Of a DNA stretch of 41,214 nucleotides, positions 9,450-18,459 are shown piece by piece; the stretch's first letter is position 1; the number at the start of each line of letters is the position of its first letter. The notes under the pieces were generated by a model, which searched no databases, was not told the origin of the DNA, and saw nothing but the letters and a program-made list of their open reading frames with translations. The stretch comes from Clostridiaceae bacterium. GTDB lineage: Bacteria; Bacillota; Clostridia; DSM-8532. A program made the translations under genes and the position numbers. Location of the stretch: NCBI GenBank assembly GCA_012730095.1, contig JAAYBO010000140.1, forward strand, positions 1 to 41,214, read 5' to 3'.

Positions 9450-10826
9450 ATGAAATCCGGAACAAACCGCAACCGTTTTACTTTCGGACTTGGAACGATA
9501 GGAAGGGATATGCTGTACGCCCTCGTTAGCATGTACCTGATGTTTTATTTAACAGACATATTGGATCTGCCTGATTCAACATTGTGGTGGCTGACCAGTA
9601 TCCTGTTAGCGGCGCGGATATTTGATGCCGTAAACGATCCGATAATGGGTATTTTTATTGATAATACGAACAGCAGATTCGGAAAATTCAAGCCCTGGAT
9701 TGCTGCCGGGGCAATATTGACCGGTATATTCACTGTTCTTATGTATACGGATTTTGGCCTTAGAGGAGCCTCCTATCTTGTCGTATTTACAATTGTTTAT
9801 CTCTGTTGGGACATAAGCTTTACCGCAAATGATATCGGATATTGGTCGATGCTTCCGTCGTTAAGCATGGATCAGAAAGAACGGGAAAAAATAGGGGCGT
9901 TTGCGAGGATTTGCGCCGACATAGGCCTTTTTGCGGTTGTTGTGGGCATTGTTCCTGTAACGGAGGCTTTGGGGAAATCTTTTGGGAGCATGACTAAAGC
10001 GTATTTTGTTTTTTCAATTATTATTGTATTAATCATGCTGCTTGGCCAATCGATTACTCTTTTTGGAGTTAAAGAACTGAAAGGTGTTTTTAAGGCAGAA
10101 TCCGCAACAACTCTTAAAGGTATGTTTAAGGTGATTTTTCATAATGATCAGCTTTTATATACAACAATAGCGATTGCATTATTCATGATAGGGTATACCA
10201 CCACAACAAGCTTTGGACTGTACTATTTCAAATACGCCTACGGCGATGAGAGCATGTATTCGATATTTGCGCTTGTTCTCGGTGTGTCGCAGATCGCGGC
10301 GCTTGCAGTATTCCCGTTATTCAGCAAGCGCTTTGACAGAAAAAAGCTTTATGCCGGAGCTACCATCTTTGTTGTAGTAGGCTATGTGCTGTTTTTCTTT
10401 TCTCCAATGGATATGAAATATATTGGCACAGCCGGTGTTTTAATATTCCTTGGAGAAGCCTTCATCCAGTTGTTGATGCTGATGTTCCTCGCGGATACTA
10501 TTGAATACGGCCAGTGGAAGCTGGGAAAACGCAATGACAGCATAACGCTTTCGCTTCAGCCTTTTATCAATAAGATGGGCGGGGCGATAGCCAGCGGTAT
10601 AGTAGGTGCGACAGTAATAATATCCGGCATCAGCAGTGCCGCGTCAAAAGCGGATGTAACCGAGCAGGGCCTGTTGATTTTAAAGCTTTCGATGCTTGCT
10701 ATCCCTTTGCTGTGCATACTTGCCGGGTATTTAATATACAGGCTCAAATACAGAATTGATGAAAAAATGTATAAGCAAATTCTTTCCGACTTAAAGGCAC
10801 GGGGCGATATTAAGCTTAAAGACTAA
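9450..10826 (+). CDS. GPH-family sugar:cation symporter (MelB-like)
   Basis: 458 aa polytopic; N-terminus FGLGTIGRDMLYALVSMYLMFYLTDI, AARIFDAVNDPIMGIFIDNT, TIEYGQWKLGKRNDSITLSLQPFINKMGGAIAS. Confidence 0.92.
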   Translation: MKSGTNRNRFTFGLGTIGRDMLYALVSMYLMFYLTDILDLPDSTLWWLTSILLAARIFDAVNDPIMGIFIDNTNSRFGKFKPWIAAGAILTGIFTVLMYTDFGLRGASYLVVFTIVYLCWDISFTANDIGYWSMLPSLSMDQKEREKIGAFARICADIGLFAVVVGIVPVTEALGKSFGSMTKAYFVFSIIIVLIMLLGQSITLFGVKELKGVFKAESATTLKGMFKVIFHNDQLLYTTIAIALFMIGYTTTTSFGLYYFKYAYGDESMYSIFALVLGVSQIAALAVFPLFSKRFDRKKLYAGATIFVVVGYVLFFFSPMDMKYIGTAGVLIFLGEAFIQLLMLMFLADTIEYGQWKLGKRNDSITLSLQPFINKMGGAIASGIVGATVIISGISSAASKADVTEQGLLILKLSMLAIPLLCILAGYLIYRLKYRIDEKMYKQILSDLKARGDIKLKD

Positions 10827-10911
10827 TAAGAACATTGTAAATTCTTTAATGTTAAGACGTTTTATTTTACGATGGGTTTTTAAATTATTATGTGTCTGAA
10901 ACCTGTATTAA

Positions 10912-10941
10912 TTGCAATAATGTATACTTTTGGAGTATAAT
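10912..10941 (+). promoter_or_regulatory. Possible sigma-A promoter upstream of nfnA-like gene (TTGCAA - 18 bp - TATAAT)
   Basis: TTGCAA 10912-10917, TATAAT 10936-10941, about 140 nt before ATG 11080. Confidence 0.4.
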
Positions 10942-11079
10942 TCAAATCAGGTTATTTATGTGTATCAACATTCAGATACTCTTGTATAAGCGGGGATAAG
11001 TTCAAAAAACAAAAGTACTGCGGTGAGTTTGAATGTTTAACGTAATAAATCCACAATTGTTAGGAGGCAGGAATATTAA

Positions 11080-11919
11080 ATGTATAAAATAGTAAAAAAG
11101 AAGGAGTTGAACAGTGATGTCAAACTTATGGTTGTTGACGCTCCTTTTGTCGCGAGAAAAGCGGAGCCAGGCCAGTTTGTCATGCTGAGGGTCAATGAAA
11201 CCGGAGAACGAATACCTTTGACGATTGCCGATTATGATCGTGAAAAAGGCACCATTACTATTATTTTTCAGGAGGTAGGAAAGACTACAAAGCTTCTTGG
11301 AGCCCTTGAGGAAGGAGAATATATTCTTGATTTCGCAGGGCCTTTGGGCAAGGCGTCACATTTTGGCGAAGTAAAAAAAGCTGCTGTTATAGGCGGCGGC
11401 CTCGGAACGGCTATAGCGTACCCGCAGGCAAAGAAACTTAATTCACTTGGCGTTTCGGTAGATACCATTATAGGCTTCAGGAATAAAGGCCTTATAATAC
11501 TTGAAGAAGAAATGCGTGAAGTAAGCGACAGGCTGTTTGTTACTACCGACGACGGATCTTATGGAATAGGCGGGTTTGTTTCCGATGTTCTAAAGAATCT
11601 GATTGAAGAAGGGAATAAATATGATCTTGTTGTGGCCATTGGGCCGCTTGTTATGATGAAGGTTGTATCGAACCTGACAAAAGAATATGGAATTAAGACG
11701 ATAGTAAGCATGAATCCGGTTATGATCGACGGTACGGGTATGTGCGGCGGCTGTCGTGTAACAGTAGGCGGAAAGACAATGTTTGCCTGCGTGGACGGCC
11801 CGGATTTCGACGGACATCAGGTGGATTTTGACGAAGCGATAAGAAGACAGGCAATGTATAAAGATGAAGAAAAACAAAGCCTAAAAGAACACGAATGTAA
11901 ACTGGAGGGAACTGTATAA
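11080..11919 (+). CDS. nfnA: Ferredoxin-NADP+ reductase subunit alpha (NfnA/NfnS-like), FAD/NAD-binding
   Basis: GQFVMLRV...RIPLTIADYD, AAVIGGGLGTAIAYP, C-terminal Fe-S binding CGGCRVTVGGKTMFACVDGPDFDGHQVDFD; directly followed by the glutamate-synthase-like partner. Confidence 0.88.
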   Translation: MYKIVKKKELNSDVKLMVVDAPFVARKAEPGQFVMLRVNETGERIPLTIADYDREKGTITIIFQEVGKTTKLLGALEEGEYILDFAGPLGKASHFGEVKKAAVIGGGLGTAIAYPQAKKLNSLGVSVDTIIGFRNKGLIILEEEMREVSDRLFVTTDDGSYGIGGFVSDVLKNLIEEGNKYDLVVAIGPLVMMKVVSNLTKEYGIKTIVSMNPVMIDGTGMCGGCRVTVGGKTMFACVDGPDFDGHQVDFDEAIRRQAMYKDEEKQSLKEHECKLEGTV

Positions 11920-13325
11920 TGCCTAATATGTCACTAACAAAGGTTAAAATGCCTGAACAGAATCCGAATGAAAGGAATAAAAATTTTAAAGAAGTCGCAA
12001 CGGGCTATACTGAGGAAATGGCGATTGAAGAAGCAAAAAGGTGTCTTGAGTGCAAAACGAAGCCGTGCATGAAAGGATGTCCGGTTAATATACAGATACC
12101 TGAATTTATAAGCCTTATTGCTGAGGGAAAATTTGAAGAGGCTTATTTAAAAATTACCGAAACGAATAGCCTGCCGGCAATTTGCGGCAGGGTATGTCCG
12201 CAGGAATCCCAATGCGAAATGTATTGCGTAAGGGGTAAAAAAGGAGAGCCTGTTGCGATAGGCCGCCTTGAAAGATTTGCCGCGGACTGGTTTATGGTTA
12301 ATAGAAAACCTAAAGTTCATAAAATAAAGAAGAACGGAATAAAAGTGGCTGTTGTCGGTTCAGGACCTGCGGGATTAACATGTGCCGGGGATCTTGCAAA
12401 AATGGGTTACGATGTAACTATTTTTGAGGCTTTCCATACTCCGGGTGGAGTTTTAACATATGGAATACCGGAATTCAGGCTTCCGAAAAAATTGGTGCAG
12501 GCTGAAATAGACAATGTAAGAAATCTCGGCGTGAAAATAATGACAAACATGGTTATAGGCAAGTCAATTACTGTCGAGGAACTGCGTGATGAGGGTTATG
12601 AAGCGGTATTTATAGGCAGCGGAGCCGGACTTCCAAGTTTTATGGGAATTCCGGGGGAAAACCTTAATGGAGTTTATTCGGCAAATGAGTTCCTTACACG
12701 TATAAATTTAATGAAAGCCTATATGTACCCTGAAGTGGATACACCTGTGAAAGTGGCCGAAAACGTTGCGGTAGTAGGCGGCGGGAATGTTGCTATGGAT
12801 GCTGCAAGAAGTGCAAAACGGCTTGGTGCTGAAAAGGTGTATATTGTTTACAGAAGATCTGAAAAGGAAATGCCCGCGAGGGTTGAGGAAGTTCACCATG
12901 CTAAAGAAGAAGGTATCATTTTCAAGCTTCTTACAAACCCGACACGTATTTTAGGAACTGATGACGGCTGGGTAAAAGGAATGGAATGTGTTGAGATGGA
13001 GCTCGGCGAACCTGACGAATCGGGAAGAAGAAGGCCTGTCCCAAAGAAAGGATCGGAACATGTAATTGATGTCGGCACCGTTATAATTGCGATTGGCCAA
13101 AGCCCGAACCCGCTGATTAAATCAACGACACCAGGGCTTGAAACCCATAAATGGGGTGGAATTATTACGGACGAGGAAACGGGTGTGACGAGCATACCAT
13201 GGGTATTTGCCGGCGGAGATGTTGTAACCGGAGCCGCAACCGTTATTTTAGCGATGGGAGCGGGTAAAAAAGCTGCGGCTGCAATAGACAGTTATATTAA
13301 ACAGAAGGCGGAAAAAGACGATTGA
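11919..13325 (+). CDS. nfnB: NADPH-dependent glutamate synthase small-chain-like / NfnB(NfnL)-like subunit
   Basis: CLECKTKPCMKGCPVNIQIPEFI, CGRVCPQESQCE, VAVVGSGPAGLTCAGDLAKMGYDVTIFE, AVVGGGNVAMDAARSAKRLGA; TAATG overlap with upstream gene. Confidence 0.9.
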   Translation: MPNMSLTKVKMPEQNPNERNKNFKEVATGYTEEMAIEEAKRCLECKTKPCMKGCPVNIQIPEFISLIAEGKFEEAYLKITETNSLPAICGRVCPQESQCEMYCVRGKKGEPVAIGRLERFAADWFMVNRKPKVHKIKKNGIKVAVVGSGPAGLTCAGDLAKMGYDVTIFEAFHTPGGVLTYGIPEFRLPKKLVQAEIDNVRNLGVKIMTNMVIGKSITVEELRDEGYEAVFIGSGAGLPSFMGIPGENLNGVYSANEFLTRINLMKAYMYPEVDTPVKVAENVAVVGGGNVAMDAARSAKRLGAEKVYIVYRRSEKEMPARVEEVHHAKEEGIIFKLLTNPTRILGTDDGWVKGMECVEMELGEPDESGRRRPVPKKGSEHVIDVGTVIIAIGQSPNPLIKSTTPGLETHKWGGIITDEETGVTSIPWVFAGGDVVTGAATVILAMGAGKKAAAAIDSYIKQKAEKDD

Positions 13326-13361
13326 TTTAACCGGTAAAGTTTTTGTTCGGGAGGGATTGGC

Positions 13362-13796
13362 ATGAAAATTCTGGTACTGAACGGTGTAAACATGAATCTG
13401 CTTGGAAAGAGGGAACCCGAAGTATACGGAAAAGAAACCGTCGAAGATTTGGAAAACGCAATCAATGAAGAAGCATGCAAGCTTGGAGTAAATGTTCGGT
13501 TTTTCCAATCGAACCATGAAGGGGAAATTGTAGATGCTATTCATAACGCGATGAATGATGGAACAGACGCGATAATAATTAATCCGGGAGCTTTCACGCA
13601 TTACAGTTATGCGATAAGGGACGCAATAAAGGGAACGGGAATAAAAGCAATTGAGGTGCATATGTCTAACATTCATAGCAGGGAGGAGTTCAGGACAAAA
13701 TCGGTTATCGCGCCAGTGTGCATTGGTCAGATTAGCGGTTTTGGCTTCAAAAGTTATTTGGCGGCTTTAAACATACTGGCCGGGATTTGCAGATGA
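13362..13796 (+). CDS. aroQ: Type II 3-dehydroquinate dehydratase
   Basis: MKILVLNGVNMNLLGKREPEVYG, FQSNHEGEIVDAIH, INPGAFTHYSYAIRDA, EVHMSNIHSREEFR. Confidence 0.96.
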   Translation: MKILVLNGVNMNLLGKREPEVYGKETVEDLENAINEEACKLGVNVRFFQSNHEGEIVDAIHNAMNDGTDAIIINPGAFTHYSYAIRDAIKGTGIKAIEVHMSNIHSREEFRTKSVIAPVCIGQISGFGFKSYLAALNILAGICR

Positions 13797-13871
13797 CAAT
13801 TTGTCTCAACTGGACGTACAGGAATAATGATGAGAAACGATATAGTGCTTTAAAAAGAAAGGAGATGTATT

Positions 13872-14024
13872 ATGGGTAGTGTTGTGGGAGCTTTTGCTTC
13901 TTTGAATATTGTTTATGGTTTTATTAAAGCAGTACTGGAAGTTGTTTTTTATGCATCGGTAATTGTTTTGGCATTTAAAGGGTTAAAGGCGATAAATGTA
14001 TACCTTGATAAAAATTCAAAGTAA
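13872..14024 (+). CDS. Small (50 aa) hydrophobic protein, unknown function
   Basis: Below the ORF-track cutoff. ATG preceded by AAAGAAAGGAG; encodes MGSVVGAFASLNIVYGFIKAVLEVVFYASVIVLAFKGLKAINVYLDKNSK with one or two TM segments. Confidence 0.65.
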   Translation: MGSVVGAFASLNIVYGFIKAVLEVVFYASVIVLAFKGLKAINVYLDKNSK

Positions 14025-14205
14025 TTTTAATTCCGCAGGTTCTGCCTATTGTACAATATCGCTTTTTATTACCTGTGTTTGAATAGTAACAATAAGGACA
14101 AAATAGGTTTGCAGCGGTGAAAACCAATATTATCCTTGAAAACAGGCCTTTTTTCATTTAATATATTAGAGTATTCGAATCCAAAAATGAGAGGAAGGTT
14201 ATAAT

Positions 14206-14763
14206 ATGATTAGTGCCGGGGATTTTAAAAATGGCGCGACTTTTGAGATGGACGGGCAAGTTTACCAAATTATTGAGTTTCAGCATGTTAAGCCTGGAAA
14301 AGGCGCCGCGTTTGTAAGAACAAAAATAAAAAACGTAATAACCGGAGCCACAGTCGAAAAATCGTTTAGCCCTACGGAAAAATTTCCTCGGGCTCAGGTG
14401 ATGAAAAGGGATATGCAGTATCTGTATAATGACGGCGATTTGTATTATTTCATGGATGAGCAGACCTATGAGCAGATACCTTTGAATGCGGACACTATTG
14501 GAGACGCATTGAAGTTCGTAAAAGAAAACATGATCTGCAAAATATTGCTTTTCAAGGATCAGGTTATTGGAATTGAGCCGCCGACATTTGTTGAACTGGA
14601 GATAACGGAAACCGAACCCGGTTTCAAGGGTGATACAGCAACAGGCGCAACAAAGCCGGCTGTTGTTGAAACGGGAGCTCAAATAAAGGTTCCGCTGTTT
14701 GTTAATCAGGGTGATATGGTTAGAATTGACACGAGAACCGGGGAGTATATGGAAAGAGTTTAG
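14206..14763 (+). CDS. efp: Translation elongation factor P
   Basis: [45 protein letters not shown]-terminus [21 protein letters not shown]. Confidence 0.97.
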   Translation: MISAGDFKNGATFEMDGQVYQIIEFQHVKPGKGAAFVRTKIKNVITGATVEKSFSPTEKFPRAQVMKRDMQYLYNDGDLYYFMDEQTYEQIPLNADTIGDALKFVKENMICKILLFKDQVIGIEPPTFVELEITETEPGFKGDTATGATKPAVVETGAQIKVPLFVNQGDMVRIDTRTGEYMERV

Positions 14764-14792
14764 CGTAAAATAAAAAAATATTGTTAATGCTC

Positions 14793-14827
14793 AAAGCTCG
14801 GCAATAATTGGATGCCGGGCTTTTTAT
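14793..14827 (+). terminator. Rho-independent terminator after efp
   Basis: AGCTCGGCA / TGCCGGGCT stem followed by TTTTTAT. Confidence 0.75.
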
Positions 14828-14828
14828 C

Positions 14829-14885
14829 AGGGCTTGCCGGATAACTGTAAAACGCAAAGTATTTTACAGTTATCCGGCAAGCCCT
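14829..14885. repeat. Perfect 24-bp inverted repeat with 9-nt loop
   Basis: AGGGCTTGCCGGATAACTGTAAAA (14829-14852) - CGCAAAGTA - TTTTACAGTTATCCGGCAAGCCCT (14862-14885). Confidence 0.95.
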
Positions 14886-15009
14886 TTATTTTGATATTTA
14901 AGATTTAAGCACCTGTCATATTTCCCAGAGTGAATGCATAGAAATTAATCAAACCAGGACAACCTTTATGTGAGAAATTCTACCGCTGAGAAAACACAGG
15001 AGGTACGCG

Positions 15010-16116
15010 ATGCAGGATAAAATATCGCTTAAAAACCGTTTCGTCAACGAAGTACTTCAGTTTCTCCCTAACAGGATAAAACAAAGTCTTATTAAAACCG
15101 ATACCAATATTCTCATTGAGCTTGAAGAAATAAGGCTTCGTTCAGGGAAACCGGCAATGCTGCATTATCACGGCACGGATGGCTTTTTGCATGAAAACGG
15201 GTGGGTTCTTGACAAGCCTTCAAACATGTTCATTTCAACAGAGGAATTGGCAGATACCGTATATAAGTTTTGCGAAAATTCCTGGTATGCGTATCAGGAG
15301 GATATCAGCAAAGGTTTTATCACAATCAGGGGAGGTCACCGCATCGGAATTGTGGGCACGCCGGTATTTAAAAACGGAGCGGTTTTTAACATGCGTGATA
15401 TTTCATCGGTAAATATCCGTTTTGCCCGGGAGGTTATCGGCTGCGGGGAAAGAATGGTCAATTACCTGACAAACGGGAATAGAGATATACATAACACCCT
15501 GATAGTTTCACCACCGGGATTGGGGAAAACGACTCTGCTAAGAGATATAATACGCTGCCTGAGTAATGGTTTCGGCTCTTTTTCCGGAGTTAAAACAGGT
15601 GTTGTTGATGAACGAGGCGAAATTGCCGCATGTTACAAAGGTTTTCCGCAGAATGACCTTGGAAGCCGTACAGATGTCATAAACGGTATTCATAAAAAAA
15701 ACGGCATGGAAATTCTGCTTCGAAGCATGAGTCCGCGCGTTATCGCATTGGATGAAATGGGTAATCCGGAAGATGTTTCGGCGGTGATGCAGGTGATAAA
15801 TGCCGGTATACGTATTATCGGCACCGTTCACGGTTATGATTTGATGGCGGTTAAAATGCGCAGGGGTTTTTATGAGCTGTTTGAAGATAAAGCGTTTGAA
15901 AGGTTCATAATCATATCAATCGATTCAAAACTGCAATATTGCGTAAAGGTATTGGACGGTGATGAAAATGTACTTGATGTGGAGTATCAAAGCGGCAGGA
16001 AGCATTCTTATTGTGGCAAGTTCAACAATGGTGGGATACGCATTCTCCCGCCAGCTTACCGAGCGGGTGGAATGCATACGGGAAATACAGCAGTTTCTGA
16101 TGGAGCTCGAAAATGA
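15010..16116 (+). CDS. spoIIIAA: Stage III sporulation protein AA (ATPase)
   Basis: ITIRGGHRIGIVGTPVF, Walker A SPPGLGKTTLLRDIIR, DERGEIAACYKG, MSPRVIALDEMG; first gene of a complete spoIIIA operon. Confidence 0.95.
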   Translation: MQDKISLKNRFVNEVLQFLPNRIKQSLIKTDTNILIELEEIRLRSGKPAMLHYHGTDGFLHENGWVLDKPSNMFISTEELADTVYKFCENSWYAYQEDISKGFITIRGGHRIGIVGTPVFKNGAVFNMRDISSVNIRFAREVIGCGERMVNYLTNGNRDIHNTLIVSPPGLGKTTLLRDIIRCLSNGFGSFSGVKTGVVDERGEIAACYKGFPQNDLGSRTDVINGIHKKNGMEILLRSMSPRVIALDEMGNPEDVSAVMQVINAGIRIIGTVHGYDLMAVKMRRGFYELFEDKAFERFIIISIDSKLQYCVKVLDGDENVLDVEYQSGRKHSYCGKFNNGGIRILPPAYRAGGMHTGNTAVSDGARK

Positions 16117-16498
16117 AATCCATTATATGAACCGTCCTCTTGGACAGGCATTAATGTTTCTGTCGCAAGGAAAAACAAACAGGACTTCCAGGTTTGCCCG
16201 AAGGGTATATGAGCTTCATAAGAAGATGGAAATAAGCATCGAAGCGGCTTGGCATAAAAGCCTGGAAGAGTTCCGCTCCCAATGGCCTATACAACGGGAT
16301 GAATGGGATCTGCTCTTTTGCATCGGAGAAGTTTTGGGGAAAACAGACAGAGAAAGTCAAAGCTCCTTTCTTTTTTTAATGAGGGAAAAATTTGCCGTTA
16401 GGGAGAAGGCGGCGGAAGAAGACAGAGTAAAAAAGGACAAGCTTTACAAAAACCTTGGTGCCCTTGGAGGTCTTGCCGTGGTTCTTGTATTGATTTGA
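15959..16498 (+). CDS. spoIIIAB: Stage III sporulation protein AB
   Basis: IKAAGSILIVASSTMVGYAFSRQLTERVECIREIQQFLMELENEIHY typical of SpoIIIAB; start could be 15959 or 15977. Confidence 0.92.
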   Translation: MMKMYLMWSIKAAGSILIVASSTMVGYAFSRQLTERVECIREIQQFLMELENEIHYMNRPLGQALMFLSQGKTNRTSRFARRVYELHKKMEISIEAAWHKSLEEFRSQWPIQRDEWDLLFCIGEVLGKTDRESQSSFLFLMREKFAVREKAAEEDRVKKDKLYKNLGALGGLAVVLVLI

Positions 16499-16508
16499 GG
16501 GGATTGAT

Positions 16509-16703
16509 ATGAATATTGACTTGATTTTCAGAATAGCGGCGATTGGGATTTTAGTTGCTGTGCTTAACTCTCTTCTATCGAAGTCGGGAAGGGATGAACA
16601 GGCAATGATGACTACACTGGCTGGACTCGTCGTGGTTCTTTTAATGGTCGTCAGGGAAATTGCGAATCTTTTTGATACGGTAAAAAAACTTTTTAATTTC
16701 TGA
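16509..16703 (+). CDS. spoIIIAC: Stage III sporulation protein AC
   Basis: 64 aa, two TM segments, position between AB and AD. Confidence 0.93.
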   Translation: MNIDLIFRIAAIGILVAVLNSLLSKSGRDEQAMMTTLAGLVVVLLMVVREIANLFDTVKKLFNF

Positions 16704-16766
16704 ATACGGCCGGCAAATAAGGCCGATTCGCCTAAATGCCTATATTATTGCATGGAGAAATAAAAA

Positions 16767-17150
16767 ATGGATTTGATTCGTATCGGTGTAATGGGGATAA
16801 TCTCTGCTGTCCTTATTGTTTTAATAAAGAATCAGAAGCCGGAAATAGGCCTTCAGATTTCGTTGGTATTCGGTGCTGTTGTGATGGTTACGCTTGCAGG
16901 CAGAATAAAGACGATCCTTGATTTGATATCGCTTTATTTTAACCGGGCGGATATGAGTGGGGCGTATATTACATCACTGTTTAAAATTATTGGAATGGCA
17001 TATATTACCGAGTTTGCCGCTGAGAGCTGCCGGGATGCTTCTCAGGGATCGATCGCGGCAAAGGTCGAGCTTGCGGGGAAAGTAATGATAATGATAACGG
17101 CAATACCCATAATAACATCGGTGATGAGCGTAATTGTGAATATGCTGTAA
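16767..17150 (+). CDS. spoIIIAD: Stage III sporulation protein AD
   Basis: 127 aa; KIIGMAYITEFAAESCRDASQGSIAAKVELAGKVMIM typical of SpoIIIAD. Confidence 0.95.
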   Translation: MDLIRIGVMGIISAVLIVLIKNQKPEIGLQISLVFGAVVMVTLAGRIKTILDLISLYFNRADMSGAYITSLFKIIGMAYITEFAAESCRDASQGSIAAKVELAGKVMIMITAIPIITSVMSVIVNML

Positions 17151-17215
17151 CAAGCCCGCCGGGTGCAAATCCTAACAGGTACTCCGGAAGCGGCAATGTT
17201 TGGGGGATAATCAAT

Positions 17216-18448
17216 ATGAGTATAACTGCCTTGCCGGCATATTGTTTTAATATTCTCTTAATGGTGTTACGTAAAAAAATCTGTATTGTTTTTCTAATCC
17301 TGGTTGTGTTTGCATTTCCGGTCGTTTGCAATGCCGACGATAACGGATCGATGATGGATAGTATTATTAAACCGCAGTTGGAAGGCAGTGAAATAAAAAG
17401 CCTAAAAAAGAATTTGGAAGAAAGTATTACCGACGAAGCAAAAGAACTGTTTCCGCAGTATTCACCCGGAAAACTGATGGAAGAACTTGTAGGGGGCAAT
17501 GCCGGTGAAAATATCAAATCGCTTCCGAAAGCAGTCGTCGACACAATAATAGGCGAGATCAAACAAAACTTTGGACTCCTTCTAAAACTTATTATGATAA
17601 TATTCCTGACGGCAATGGTTAAAAACCTTCAGAGTTCTTTTAAGGAAAGCGCTGTTGGGGAACTGGCTTATTTCTCCTGTTACGGGGCGATTGTAACAAT
17701 GCTTGCTTTAGGGTTTCAAACAGTGCTGCGGTACGCCCGGGAAGTGCTGGACACGATTGACAAAATTACGGGTTTTGCGATACCGGCGCTTATGACGCTT
17801 TTAATCTCAAGCGGTAATATTGTATCAGGCAGTGCACTGCAGCCTGTACTGCTTATTGCGATACAGGGTACTGTTAAAATATTCCGCGATGTATTTTTAC
17901 CTTTATGCTTGCTGTCGGGAATACTTTATATTGTTAGCGGCTTGTCAGACAGAATAAAGGTCACCGGTATGGCTGATCTTATAAAACAGATTGTAGTGTG
18001 GGGAATGGCGGGAATACTGACAATTTACGGTTCGGCAGCCGCGATCCAGGGAGCTGTCGGCGGAGCGGTCGACGGAGCTGTGTCAAAAACAGCAAAAACA
18101 GCAATCAGCACAATGATTCCTGTAGCAGGTAAATACATGTCTGATGCCGCTGATACAATTTTAAGCTGCGCAATGGTAATTAAAAATGCCGCAGGAATAG
18201 CAACAATGATTATTACGCTCGCTGTATGCCTTATTCCGATATTAAAAATTCTTGCGATAGCACTGCTCTATCAATTTGCTGCCGCGATTGTCGAGCCGTT
18301 TGCCGAGGAACGTTTATACGACTGCCTTTCGGATATCTCCGACTGCATAAAAACAATTGTTGGAATTGTCGGGGCAGCTTTGTTTATGTTTCTGCTATCG
18401 GTAGGGACTTTCTTGAGGGCAGGTGGAATCAGCGGAATGATGCAGTAA
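17216..18448 (+). CDS. spoIIIAE: Stage III sporulation protein AE
   Basis: 410 aa, signal-like N-terminus, multiple TMs, position after AD; TGMADLIKQIVVWGMAGILTIYGSAAAIQGAVGGAVDG. Confidence 0.94.
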   Translation: MSITALPAYCFNILLMVLRKKICIVFLILVVFAFPVVCNADDNGSMMDSIIKPQLEGSEIKSLKKNLEESITDEAKELFPQYSPGKLMEELVGGNAGENIKSLPKAVVDTIIGEIKQNFGLLLKLIMIIFLTAMVKNLQSSFKESAVGELAYFSCYGAIVTMLALGFQTVLRYAREVLDTIDKITGFAIPALMTLLISSGNIVSGSALQPVLLIAIQGTVKIFRDVFLPLCLLSGILYIVSGLSDRIKVTGMADLIKQIVVWGMAGILTIYGSAAAIQGAVGGAVDGAVSKTAKTAISTMIPVAGKYMSDAADTILSCAMVIKNAAGIATMIITLAVCLIPILKILAIALLYQFAAAIVEPFAEERLYDCLSDISDCIKTIVGIVGAALFMFLLSVGTFLRAGGISGMMQ

Positions 18449-18459
18449 CGGAGGAAATT

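Noticed and set aside
14158-14682. 174-aa minus-strand ORF over efp
   Set aside because: Antisense to EF-P; Cys/Phe-rich shadow frame.
17005-17562. 185-aa minus-strand ORF across spoIIIAD/AE
   Set aside because: Antisense to the spoIIIA operon; no independent evidence.
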